Of a stretch of 64,000 nucleotides of DNA, positions 26,597-34,922 are shown one piece after another. The notes under the pieces were generated by a model. That model was not told the DNA's origin. It was given only the letters and a program-made list of their open reading frames with translations, and searched no databases. Every line of letters starts with the position of its first letter. Within the stretch, counting starts at the first letter, position 1. A program made the position numbers and the translations under genes. The DNA is from Coprococcus sp. (GTDB lineage: Bacteria > Bacillota > Clostridia > Lachnospirales > Lachnospiraceae): assembly GCA_022793995.1 (NCBI GenBank), contig JAAWDY010000067.1, positions 124,001 to 188,000 of the forward strand, given 5' to 3'.

Positions 26597-26941
26597 TTAC
26601 TTTTCAATCATCTCATCCATTCCAGGATACAGCATTTTCGCGATCTGCTCATGCAGCATCCGGGTATCCATTCCGCCGACTGACTCGTGCATAAGCTCTC
26701 CTTTATAGAAATACCGGAACGCCGGGATTCCGAAGATATGGAAGCGCTTCGCCAGTTTCCGTTCTACGGAGGTATTGACCTTGATGAAGCGGATAAACGC
26801 CATGTCGTCGGATACCTCCCTGTAATGCGGGGCCGTGGCCTCGCACGCGCCGCAGTGGTCGCCGTAAAAATCCACTACCGCATATTCCGCGGTCCGGATC
26901 AATTCATCAAAATTTTCAGTTGTCGCTTCGATTACCGCCAT
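26597..26941 (-). CDS. Thioredoxin-like protein
   Basis: 114 residues with a thioredoxin fold: VVDFYGDHCGACEATAPHYR carries the redox pair CGAC in place of the usual CGPC, FIKVNTSVERKLAKRFHIFG follows, then the cis-Pro segment GIPAFRYFYKG. No signal peptide is present, so it acts in the cytosol. It starts 3 bases after the trigger-factor-like gene and is followed by the sensor kinase. In this locus it could keep the Cys-rich tail reduced before the radical SAM reaction. Confidence 0.9.
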   Translation of the reverse strand: MAVIEATTENFDELIRTAEYAVVDFYGDHCGACEATAPHYREVSDDMAFIRFIKVNTSVERKLAKRFHIFGIPAFRYFYKGELMHESVGGMDTRMLHEQIAKMLYPGMDEMIEK

Positions 26942-26944
26942 ATT

Positions 26945-27865
26945 CTAATCCTCCAGATAGTTTTGTGCTTCGGGCCCTAAAATGTGTAAAAAGACCCTCT
27001 CCTGATAAGTAACCTGCCTGTAAAAGGAGATATCCGTCTTCTCCCGGACCTGCTCTTCCGTCAATTCATTCTCTTTCGCAAGACGCTTTACCTCTTCCGC
27101 ATAATCCTCCTCCGTTATCACAAACCCATTCTTTTCGCAGAAATAGGTATAGATGAGATAGGGCACGAAATATCTTTCCTGCTCCTGCGCCATCCGCGCA
27201 ATCGCTTCTTCCTCGGTAACCACGCTTCCGTCCGGCTGTTTCTTCGGGTCGTACCCGCCCTCCAGCAGACTCCTGTACCCGAAGCGCGCCCGCAGACTGC
27301 ACCATTCCTTTTCTTCTTCGTCGTCCATATCAAATGTGCTGTTTGCCATCACGGCCTCCAGCCACATGCGCACGATGGCATTGCACGCCTCCTGTCTGCG
27401 CCCGGGATCTTTCTGCTTATGATACCACTGGAAATAATCTTCGACCGTCTTCACTCCGGGGATGTTAAGGACTGCCGTCAGATCATCGTTTACGGACCAG
27501 ACCTTCTTACGTATCACATTCTCGATACGCAGGGAAACTTTCACCTGCCCGATTTGGGTGTCCATCTCATCGCCCTTCTTTCTGCCGGCAGCCTGACGCT
27601 CCGCCTCCTCTGCCCCCGGAAGTCCCCGTCCCGGATACAGAAGGATGACCCGGTCTTTCCAGCCATCCAGAGACGCCGCAGTACAGATGCATCTTACGCT
27701 GTCTCCCGGTTTGATCGCGCCTTCCACCTCTTCCTCTCTGGAATGATCCCTCGCCAACGCCTCAAGTTCTGCCTGAACCTCGCCATCCGGTATCTTCCAT
27801 TTTCTAAGTTCATCCTTGATCTCGACCTGTTTATAGTCATAACAGGACGTCATTTTTGACTTCAT
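26945..27865 (-). CDS. Divergent trigger-factor-like chaperone
   Basis: 306 residues. Residues ~50-125 match the shape of the trigger-factor PPIase domain (IKPGDSVRCICTAASLDGWK ... LYPGRGLPGAEEAER ... KVSLRIENVIRKKVWSVNDD). The rest is helical and resembles the SurA-like substrate-binding arms (EEEAIARMAQEQERYFVPYL, NGFVITEEDYAEEVKRLAKE). The N-terminal ribosome-binding domain of true trigger factor is not recognisable, so it probably does not act at the ribosome. AGGAGGG precedes the ATG. Its place between the exporter and the thioredoxin suggests a client-specific chaperone for the modified protein. Confidence 0.75.
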   Translation of the reverse strand: MKSKMTSCYDYKQVEIKDELRKWKIPDGEVQAELEALARDHSREEEVEGAIKPGDSVRCICTAASLDGWKDRVILLYPGRGLPGAEEAERQAAGRKKGDEMDTQIGQVKVSLRIENVIRKKVWSVNDDLTAVLNIPGVKTVEDYFQWYHKQKDPGRRQEACNAIVRMWLEAVMANSTFDMDDEEEKEWCSLRARFGYRSLLEGGYDPKKQPDGSVVTEEEAIARMAQEQERYFVPYLIYTYFCEKNGFVITEEDYAEEVKRLAKENELTEEQVREKTDISFYRQVTYQERVFLHILGPEAQNYLED

Positions 27866-27883
27866 GGCTTTTCCCTCCTGTCT

Positions 27884-29599
27884 TTACTTTGCGATTCCCG
27901 CGCCCGCCTTCGCGAAGGTACGGTAATATTCATCTGTTTCCAGTAATTCTTCCGGCGTACCGCATGCCTTCATCTTCCCATCCATCAGAACAATGACCTG
28001 GTCCGCGAATACCGTCGCCGAATAATTGTGCGCGATGAGGATCGTCGTCCGCCCCTTCATCAGGTTATGGAGAGCTGCGGTCACATCCTGCTCGCTCTTA
28101 GCGTCCAGATTGCTGGTCGCCTCGTCAAGAAGCAGATAGTCTGGATTACGCATCATCGCCCTGGCAATCGCGATACACTGCTGCTGTCCGCCCGAGAAAT
28201 TCGAGCCGCCCGGTCCCACCTGGGCATCGAACTGCCCCGGCGTCTTCATAATAAAATCATAGATATTCGCCATCTTTGCCACCTGGATCAGCTCTTCCTC
28301 CGATACCTGACGCTCCACCCCATAGAGGATATTCTCCCGCACCGTACCGGAGAGGAGCGGCTTTTCCTGGGAAACAATGGCAAAACTCTTCCTCCAGGAA
28401 GAAAGCTTGAACTGGGTGATATCCTGCTCTCCAAAGCAGATACTCCCCTCTGTCGGATTGTACATCCTCTCCAGGAGCTTAAACAGGGTACTCTTGCCCG
28501 CGCCGTTCGTGCCGACGATGGCCGTAACCTTTCCCTTCTGAATCGTACAGTTCAGTTCTTTCAGCACCGGGATTGTCTGATAGGAGAAGCATACGTCCTT
28601 CAGGCAGATGTCCGCGTCCGCTACGTCCATCTCGCAGCCTTCCTCGACCTCATCGGGGACTTCCAATATACTTCCGATCTTCTGTACAACACCCGCGCTC
28701 TGTGAAAATTGTCCGAATCCGGTAGACAGTTCTCCCAGACGCGCCGTTGCAAGCCCGCACAAGGTATAGAATCCGATCAGCCTTCCTACCGTAAGCTCTC
28801 CGGCAGCCACAAGAGAACTTCCCAGTACAAACGAGATCACGATGGTGAGGCATCCCACCAGTTCCATTCCACCCAGCTGGATCATGGACGTATAACTTAA
28901 GAAAATATTAGCCTTGCACTGTTTCTGGAACAAGTCGTCCGCCCGGCAGCTCTCCTCGTCCTCCATGTAGAAGGACTTGATAAGCCGGAGGCTCCTCACC
29001 CGTTCCGCCAGATACCCCATCACTTCCGCCAGCCGGGTTCTCGCCTTTGCTCCTGTCTTGTAAGAGAGCGTACTGTATACCGCCGTGATCGCCAGAATCA
29101 CCGGAATAGCCAGAAGGCTCGCCATACCCATTTTAAACTGGAAAGAAAATAATTTCTGGTACGCGACGATACCGGCGTAAAAGGTGGTAAATATATTGAT
29201 GATGAGCTGGAAATAGCTTCCCGCATTATCGGCGTCCGTTGTCACCCGGGTCACCAGCTCGTTTACGTCGTCGCTGTCATAATAACTTGTGGGAAGATGC
29301 ATCATCTTATCCCACACCTTCAGCCGCACGCTCAAGTTAATCTTCTGAAGTACCAGCCCGGAAATATAAGTAAAAGCGATAATGGTGATCCCGGATATGA
29401 GCTGGAACTCGATATAACGTATCAGTTCATCCGTCTTAATACTGTTCTGTGTCCCGTCAATGATCGACGCGGTGAGCGAGATTGCCTCCACCTCCACATG
29501 GGACCGTACGACTGAGAGGGCTACCACCAGGAATAGCAGCATCCAGGGAAGCCGGATTCCTTTGAAAATCTTCGTATAATTCTTTATAATGCGAATCAC
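27884..29599 (-). CDS. ABC exporter half-transporter B (membrane domain + ATPase)
   Basis: 571 residues. An N-terminal type-1 exporter membrane domain with about six helices is followed by an ATPase with Walker A VGTNGAGKSTLFK, Q-loop AIVSQEKPLLSG, signature FSGGQQQCIAIARA, Walker B YLLLDEATSNLD and a switch His in LIAHNYSA. The start is taken as GTG at 29599, which overlaps the previous stop as GTGA and has AAGGAGG upstream; an ATG at 29629 lies inside the preceding gene. It pairs with the next gene as a heterodimeric exporter, possibly for a modified peptide. Confidence 0.92.
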   Translation of the reverse strand: MIRIIKNYTKIFKGIRLPWMLLFLVVALSVVRSHVEVEAISLTASIIDGTQNSIKTDELIRYIEFQLISGITIIAFTYISGLVLQKINLSVRLKVWDKMMHLPTSYYDSDDVNELVTRVTTDADNAGSYFQLIINIFTTFYAGIVAYQKLFSFQFKMGMASLLAIPVILAITAVYSTLSYKTGAKARTRLAEVMGYLAERVRSLRLIKSFYMEDEESCRADDLFQKQCKANIFLSYTSMIQLGGMELVGCLTIVISFVLGSSLVAAGELTVGRLIGFYTLCGLATARLGELSTGFGQFSQSAGVVQKIGSILEVPDEVEEGCEMDVADADICLKDVCFSYQTIPVLKELNCTIQKGKVTAIVGTNGAGKSTLFKLLERMYNPTEGSICFGEQDITQFKLSSWRKSFAIVSQEKPLLSGTVRENILYGVERQVSEEELIQVAKMANIYDFIMKTPGQFDAQVGPGGSNFSGGQQQCIAIARAMMRNPDYLLLDEATSNLDAKSEQDVTAALHNLMKGRTTILIAHNYSATVFADQVIVLMDGKMKACGTPEELLETDEYYRTFAKAGAGIAK

Positions 29600-31350
29600 T
29601 GCTGTAGCGCCTCCTTTTCTTCCTGGCATGCGGCGATCAGCTCCATAAACGCCGCACAGTTTCCATATAGTTCCCGATACGTCCCGCAGCCCGCCATCTC
29701 CCCGTTATGGAGCACGACGATCTGGTCTACTTTTTCCAAAAGGGAAAGGTCGTGTGTGATGATGATCTTCGTCCTGTCCTGGAACATCTCAAATATCGTA
29801 TCCTGGATCATCCGGGACGCCGATGCGTCCAGGGCGGAGGTTGGCTCATCCAGGAGCAAAATCTCCGTATCACGCATAAATTCCCTGGCAAGCACTAGCT
29901 TCTGCCTCTGTCCGCCGGACATGGAAGTTCCTCCCGACGCGATCGGGGTGTCCAGCCCTTTTTCCCATTTTCTCAAAAGCTCTGCAAAGCCAGACCGTTC
30001 TGCCGCCTTCCAGATCGTTTCGTCTGCTATTTTTTTATGCAGTCCATAAGTCAGGGCTTCTCTTGCCGTGCCACTGAAAATATCCGCCCCCTGCTGTACA
30101 TATCCCATATAACCGCGGAGCGTCTGAAGCGGTATCTGGCTTACCGGAACATTTCCCAGCGTCACAGCCCCTTCATCCGGCTCATAGAAACGTTCCAGAA
30201 GGCTCATCGACGTAGTCTTTCCGCTTCCACATAGACCGATGATAGCCGTCGACGACTTCGCCGGGATAGTAAAGGAAATGTCCTTAAGAGCCTTCTTCTC
30301 TCCGTAGGAAAATGTCACGTTTTTGAATACTACATCCATATTCTCCGGCTTCTTCTCCCCTTTCGCCTTGTCTTCTTCCAACGGCGCTTTGAGAAGCCTT
30401 GCCGTCCTCGCCAGCGTTCCTTGGATTGTCTTAAGGCTCATCCAATAGGAAATCAGATTGTCGAAGGAAGTGGAAATCGTCCCGGAAAACATGTAGAACG
30501 CTACCCACTGCTGGATCGTGATATCCCCTCGCTTCAAAAGGACCACTCCGAACACCATGACGATCATGACCTGCATCATCCCAATCAACGTCCCCAGCGC
30601 AGTCACGCTGCATTCCAGCTTTGTCACCCGCATATTGGCGCCGAACAGCCTGTGGCACACATTTTCCCCGTTTTTCAGCTCATTTTCTTCGTTCGTGTAG
30701 GTTTTGATGAGGGACAGATTCCTCACGCGCTCCGCAAGATACGCGGTCAGCCCTCCGATCTCCTGGAACAATCCCGCCTGCGTCCGGTAACGCCACTTCC
30801 CGATAAATACCATATAGATAATTTTCACAGGCAGAAGGATAAATATGGATACCATCAGCCAGATATTATAGGAAGATACGGTCGCAAGCGCCACGGCCAG
30901 ATAATAGATCATGGGAAGGAACCCTGTTAAGAACTGCACCAAAAGCTGCATTCCCGTGGTCGTATCATTCGTGATCGTACTCATCAGGTCGGACGGATTA
31001 TTGCTGTCATAATAGTCCATCCGGATATGGAGCATCCTGTCCCATATGGCCCTCCTCGCGTTCCTCGCCGCAACATGCTGCGCCGGCGTCCTGAGCGCCG
31101 TGTCCCCGCATAGTACAAGAGTAAATACGACATAGAATAAAATCGCGTCCCACAGCACTTTATGATCTAAGCTCCCGCTCATCAGCCCCGCCGTGACGGT
31201 CGGAAGTTTCAGCATCACCTTATTGTAAAGGAAATTGCACAGAAATGCCGCCAGGATCCAGTGCCATGGTAAATGTATCTTCATCAAAAGGTTCCAGAAC
31301 TCTTTCCAATTCCCTTTTTCCTGCTTTGTCTTTTTTACTTTCTCATTCAC
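29596..31350 (-). CDS. ABC exporter half-transporter A (membrane domain + ATPase)
   Basis: 584 residues with six-helix membrane domain and ATPase: Walker A IGLCGSGKTTSM, signature MSGGQRQKLVLARE, Walker B LLLDEPTSALD and switch His in IITHDLSLLE. There is no N-terminal C39 peptidase domain, so any leader would have to be removed by another protease. The start is taken as GTG at 31350 because AAGGAG lies 8 bases before it; an ATG at 31371 has no such site. It is first after a strong terminator and probably opens the transcription unit that runs to the Cys-Ala-tail gene. Confidence 0.92.
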   Translation of the reverse strand: MNEKVKKTKQEKGNWKEFWNLLMKIHLPWHWILAAFLCNFLYNKVMLKLPTVTAGLMSGSLDHKVLWDAILFYVVFTLVLCGDTALRTPAQHVAARNARRAIWDRMLHIRMDYYDSNNPSDLMSTITNDTTTGMQLLVQFLTGFLPMIYYLAVALATVSSYNIWLMVSIFILLPVKIIYMVFIGKWRYRTQAGLFQEIGGLTAYLAERVRNLSLIKTYTNEENELKNGENVCHRLFGANMRVTKLECSVTALGTLIGMMQVMIVMVFGVVLLKRGDITIQQWVAFYMFSGTISTSFDNLISYWMSLKTIQGTLARTARLLKAPLEEDKAKGEKKPENMDVVFKNVTFSYGEKKALKDISFTIPAKSSTAIIGLCGSGKTTSMSLLERFYEPDEGAVTLGNVPVSQIPLQTLRGYMGYVQQGADIFSGTAREALTYGLHKKIADETIWKAAERSGFAELLRKWEKGLDTPIASGGTSMSGGQRQKLVLAREFMRDTEILLLDEPTSALDASASRMIQDTIFEMFQDRTKIIITHDLSLLEKVDQIVVLHNGEMAGCGTYRELYGNCAAFMELIAACQEEKEALQQ

Positions 31351-31392
31351 GTTCTTGTCTCCTTTTCGCATACCCTTTCGGGCGTCCCGCCT

Positions 31393-31424
31393 ATAAAAAC
31401 GGCAGGCGGCTCTCCGCCTGCCTG
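31393..31424 (-). terminator. Rho-independent terminator before the ABC exporter
   Basis: On the minus strand GGCAGGCGG, loop AGAG and CCGCCTGCC are followed by GTTTTTAT. It separates the surface-protein pair from the exporter/maturase unit. Confidence 0.9.
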
Positions 31425-31455
31425 CCGCCCCTGTCTATGTGATTCGTGTCTGGAC

Positions 31456-32046
31456 TTACTCGTATTCCATCAGACCGTTGAAGCTCTTCATCATCTCAAT
31501 ATATGCCTCCGGGGTCTCGTCCGTAATCGTACCCGTCGATGCAAATGTCACGATCGTCGCCTCGATCACATCTCCTTCCGAATATGCATACAAGACATTT
31601 CCTTCTACTGTAATATTCTGTCCCTGAGACTTGTAGAACTCCGCAAGCGACGCGGCGTTTTCCTCATCCGGCGCTACAAAGTACTGGTACTCCCCTACCG
31701 GAACTCCGTCCTTCGCGTACAAGATCTCATACATCTTATCTGCATTATAACCCATATTGCCCATGTCGGTAAGAAGTTTGCATCCCGCCTCCCCGACAAG
31801 CACGAACCGCTGGTCGAAATCCAGGTCCTGCGGGTCCGTGAAGGTATAGCTGTCCGTCATCGCAAGCGTAAAGTCCTTCGCGATCTCCTCTTTGCCTTCT
31901 TCCTCCGCCCCAGAGGTTTCTTCCCCTGCGGATTCCGACTTGGACGCCTCCTCTTTGGAAGCGCTGTCCTTGCCGCCGCAGCCTGTCAGTACGATAGCGC
32001 CAGCCATCATACATATTATGATAGTAGAAATCCATTTATTTTTCAT
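31456..32046 (-). CDS. Lipoprotein with one copy of a repeated ~130-residue domain
   Basis: 196 residues. Signal peptide with lipobox VLTGC, a Ser/Glu/Lys linker, then one domain that also occurs in the large protein immediately upstream: FTDPQDLDFDQRFVLVGEAG ... EILYAKDGVPVGEYQYFVAP ... NVLYAYSEGDVIEATIVTFA ... TPEAYIEMMKSFNGLMEYE. The ATG at 32046 follows AGGAGG with a 9-base spacer; longer starts read into the preceding gene. It should sit on the outer face of the membrane. I do not recognise the domain; the conserved FDxRYVL and TPEAY motifs mark it. Confidence 0.8.
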   Translation of the reverse strand: MKNKWISTIIICMMAGAIVLTGCGGKDSASKEEASKSESAGEETSGAEEEGKEEIAKDFTLAMTDSYTFTDPQDLDFDQRFVLVGEAGCKLLTDMGNMGYNADKMYEILYAKDGVPVGEYQYFVAPDEENAASLAEFYKSQGQNITVEGNVLYAYSEGDVIEATIVTFASTGTITDETPEAYIEMMKSFNGLMEYE

Positions 32047-32098
32047 CTTATTCTGCCTCCTAGCTCCTCGGTTTTTCCCTTTTTTCGTTTTATACTTT

Positions 32099-34792
32099 CT
32101 ATTTCCTGCTGGTCGCCTCAGTGAGTCCATATTCTTCTTTCATGAACTCCCTGTAGCCTGCGGGAGTCTGCAAATCTTCTTTTTTCGTTTCTTCGCAGAC
32201 CACTTCTTCGTTTATCACATAACAACGGAACTCGGCTGCCGCCTCCTGATCTTTCATATAATAGATCACGTAAACCTCTGAGACAGCCGCTTTTTTCTCC
32301 TCAGACGCTACCTGCGCCAACGCGCTGTCCGCGCCTCCATGGAAGACAAAGCGTTCGTCGTATGCCAGGTTTTCCGGATCCTGGTAATGGTATCCTGCGG
32401 TTATCACCAGGTCTTTTCCGCCCCTTTGCGTCTCGTCCGCATCCGCGTCTTTATCCGCCGCATCTCCGTTCGTCACGCTTCCTGCCTTCGACGGGTCGAA
32501 CGGAATCTGAACATCCTCCTGGTCTTTCGCTGCGTCCTCACCGTCCGGCGTATCCTCGGTGCTTCCTTGTGTATCTTCCGTATTTTCTGATACGTTTTCT
32601 ATATTTCCCGAGGTATCCTCCGTACTCTCTGATATGTCTTCCGTATTTCCTGGCGCACCCTCTACGCTTCCTGCGGTATCCGGGTCAAAGTTATCCGGCT
32701 CTTCTGATTCCGCATCTCCTGCTTCCGGAAGGTCCGTTCCTTCCGCCGGCTCTTCTGTTGCGCGCTCTTCCGGCTGCGGCTCCTCTGCCGCTTCGATCTC
32801 CGCTAACTGTCCTTCCTCTTCCGGCCTGCCTTCCTCTTCGGGAAGCGTTTCACTCTGGACAATGCAGGAACCCTGTTCTGTCATGCGGAGCGTGAAAATG
32901 GTCTTCTCGGACGGGTTATTGAATTCCGTATATCCATTTGTTGCAGGATTCATTAAAAACTTTATATATGCCTCTGCCGTTGCTTCTGAAATCAGTCCGT
33001 TGCCTGCCATGCCGTCGATTGTTTTCTGGATCTCATCCTCCTGGGTAACGACCAGGTTCTTTTCCGCCGACACCTTTGCCGTGGACCCCATCATCTGCAG
33101 CATTTGCGGCAAGGTCTGTCGCATTTCTTCTGCGTCCGCCTCGCCTGGCGTCACATAATAGGTGTTGGCTCTCACCGTTTTCCCATCCTTGGCAAAGAGG
33201 ATTTTATAAATTCCTTTAATCTCTGTGTTGATGCCCATATACTGGAAGCCCATCACTTCTCCGGCTACCGCCGGGCTGTCCGGCGCCCCGTAGAGTACAT
33301 ACCGGGTGTCGAACGCGATGTCCGTCGGATCTTTGGCTGTATACCATCCGTCGATTTTTACCGCATTTTCCGAATCATCCGGCGCTTTATATTCCACATA
33401 TCCGGTAGATAACATGAATGCCACATATGCATCCGGCGTCGCTTCTGAAATCAGCTTATTTCCTGCCAATCCGTCGATCGTACTTTGCACGGCGTCGTCT
33501 TTCACAATCGCTACATTGCCTTTCACGGATACCTCTGCTTTCTTCCCCAGCATTTCCATCATCTGTGGCAGAATCTTCTGTATCTCTTTCGCGTCCGCCT
33601 CTCCTGCAGTTTCGTAATACGTATAGGCTCTCACCATTTTCTTATCTTTTGCGTAATAGAACTGGTATACACTGTTGATCTCGGCTTTGATCCCCATCTG
33701 CTCGAATCCCATGGATTCTCCCATAACCGCCACGCTCCCCGGCGCTCCGTAGAGCACGTACCGGGTGTCGAACGCAATGTCCATCGGATCTTCGGAAGTG
33801 CAGGATTCATTGATCTTCACCGGATCCAGTACCGGATTATTGGGTTTATCTGGATTGTCCGGCTTATCCGGGTTGTCTGGTTTATCCGGGTTGTCCGGGT
33901 TATTCGGATTATCCGGTATATCCGGGTTATCCGGCGTGTTCGGATTATCCGGCGTACTTGGATTATCCGGTGTATTCGGGTTGTCCGGCGTGCTCGGGTT
34001 ACTTGAGTTATTTGAGTTGTTCTGATTTCCCGAGGGACGGTACTCAGTCATTCCTCCGAAGTAGAATCCCATTCCCAGGTATGCCTCCGGGGTTGCGGAA
34101 GTGATGCTGCCCGCTTTATAATATGTATCAATTGATGTCTGGACATAGCTTCCTGTGGAGTACACATACACAACGTCGCCCCAGCGTCCGCAGGTCATGC
34201 CGCTTCCGCTCCATTCCGACACAAGGCTCTGTGCTTGTGACTCACTTCCCATCACATAGCAGAGATATTCCCCAGCCGCCTTGCCGCCCTTTGTATAAAG
34301 AATCGCATACGCTTCTTTACAAGTATATTTCCCTCCCCTGCTTGCCCTTTTTGCCGGCGTACAGCTTGAGCCGCCGTGCAGGACGTACCGTCTGTCGAAG
34401 CTAAGTCCCGACGGGTCGGAGAAGGTACACAGACTGCTCATCTTGATGCTGAAACTGTTGCTTGCGCTCGTTCCGCTGGCATGGGTTCCTCCGGTATCCA
34501 CATATCCGGTGTTCGTCATCCCGTTTCCCGCCGCGCCGGCGTCCAATCCACCGTTACCGGCTCCGTCCGCGTCGATTCCGTCGTCCTCTGCCTCTTTGTC
34601 CTCGTCCTCTGCGGAAGCATCGTCCTTTTTCTTATCCTTTTTCGTATCTTTGTCTTTCTTGGCAAGCAAGGTATCCTCTAAAAGCTCGCCCGCTCCGCCA
34701 CTGTTCGCCAGAAGGAAACCGCCCCCAAAGCTGACAAGAATCGCCAGCACGATGATTCCTCCTGCAATGAGTTTCTTCTTTTTTTCATCCAT
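32099..34792 (-). CDS. Large surface protein with four copies of the same domain
   Basis: 897 residues. An N-terminal membrane anchor (IAGGIIVLAILVSFGGGFLL) with cytoplasmic Lys is followed by a Lys/Asp/Glu and Gly/Asn linker. Domain copies lie at about 122-251, 332-468, 485-624 and a shorter one at 802-891. All share D-P-x-(2)-(I/L)-x-(F/Y)-D-x-R-(Y/F)-V, and the first three share TPEAY or TAEAY near the end. Between copies 1 and 2 lies a PDNP-type repeat (266-321) and between 3 and 4 an acidic Glu/Thr/Asp linker of about 170 residues. There is no LPxTG signal, so the N-terminal helix anchors it. Function unknown; adhesion or sensing is a guess. Confidence 0.82.
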   Translation of the reverse strand: MDEKKKKLIAGGIIVLAILVSFGGGFLLANSGGAGELLEDTLLAKKDKDTKKDKKKDDASAEDEDKEAEDDGIDADGAGNGGLDAGAAGNGMTNTGYVDTGGTHASGTSASNSFSIKMSSLCTFSDPSGLSFDRRYVLHGGSSCTPAKRASRGGKYTCKEAYAILYTKGGKAAGEYLCYVMGSESQAQSLVSEWSGSGMTCGRWGDVVYVYSTGSYVQTSIDTYYKAGSITSATPEAYLGMGFYFGGMTEYRPSGNQNNSNNSSNPSTPDNPNTPDNPSTPDNPNTPDNPDIPDNPNNPDNPDKPDNPDKPDNPDKPNNPVLDPVKINESCTSEDPMDIAFDTRYVLYGAPGSVAVMGESMGFEQMGIKAEINSVYQFYYAKDKKMVRAYTYYETAGEADAKEIQKILPQMMEMLGKKAEVSVKGNVAIVKDDAVQSTIDGLAGNKLISEATPDAYVAFMLSTGYVEYKAPDDSENAVKIDGWYTAKDPTDIAFDTRYVLYGAPDSPAVAGEVMGFQYMGINTEIKGIYKILFAKDGKTVRANTYYVTPGEADAEEMRQTLPQMLQMMGSTAKVSAEKNLVVTQEDEIQKTIDGMAGNGLISEATAEAYIKFLMNPATNGYTEFNNPSEKTIFTLRMTEQGSCIVQSETLPEEEGRPEEEGQLAEIEAAEEPQPEERATEEPAEGTDLPEAGDAESEEPDNFDPDTAGSVEGAPGNTEDISESTEDTSGNIENVSENTEDTQGSTEDTPDGEDAAKDQEDVQIPFDPSKAGSVTNGDAADKDADADETQRGGKDLVITAGYHYQDPENLAYDERFVFHGGADSALAQVASEEKKAAVSEVYVIYYMKDQEAAAEFRCYVINEEVVCEETKKEDLQTPAGYREFMKEEYGLTEATSRK
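33830..33997 (-). repeat. Pro-Asp-Asn repeat region inside the large surface protein
   Basis: About 14 tetrapeptide units of NPxxPD type (PDNPNT, PDNPST, PDNPDK and similar) give a rigid wall-spanning stalk. At DNA level the 12-base periodicity makes this stretch open on the opposite strand too. Confidence 0.85.
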
Positions 34793-34922
34793 TTTCTCAC
34801 ACTCCCTGTGTATAGGTATCTACGACAGCCATACCCGAAACTTTTTCACAATGGTAGCACAAAATACACTTTCTCCCAACCGGTTTTGTCTATTCGGAAG
34901 ATTTCAACACCCATTTGGAAGC

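Noticed and set aside
33765-34025. Plus-strand ORF rich in Gly-Leu-Ser repeats (86 codons)
   Set aside because: It is the antisense of the PDNP stalk of the minus-strand surface protein; the period-12 repeat keeps several frames open.
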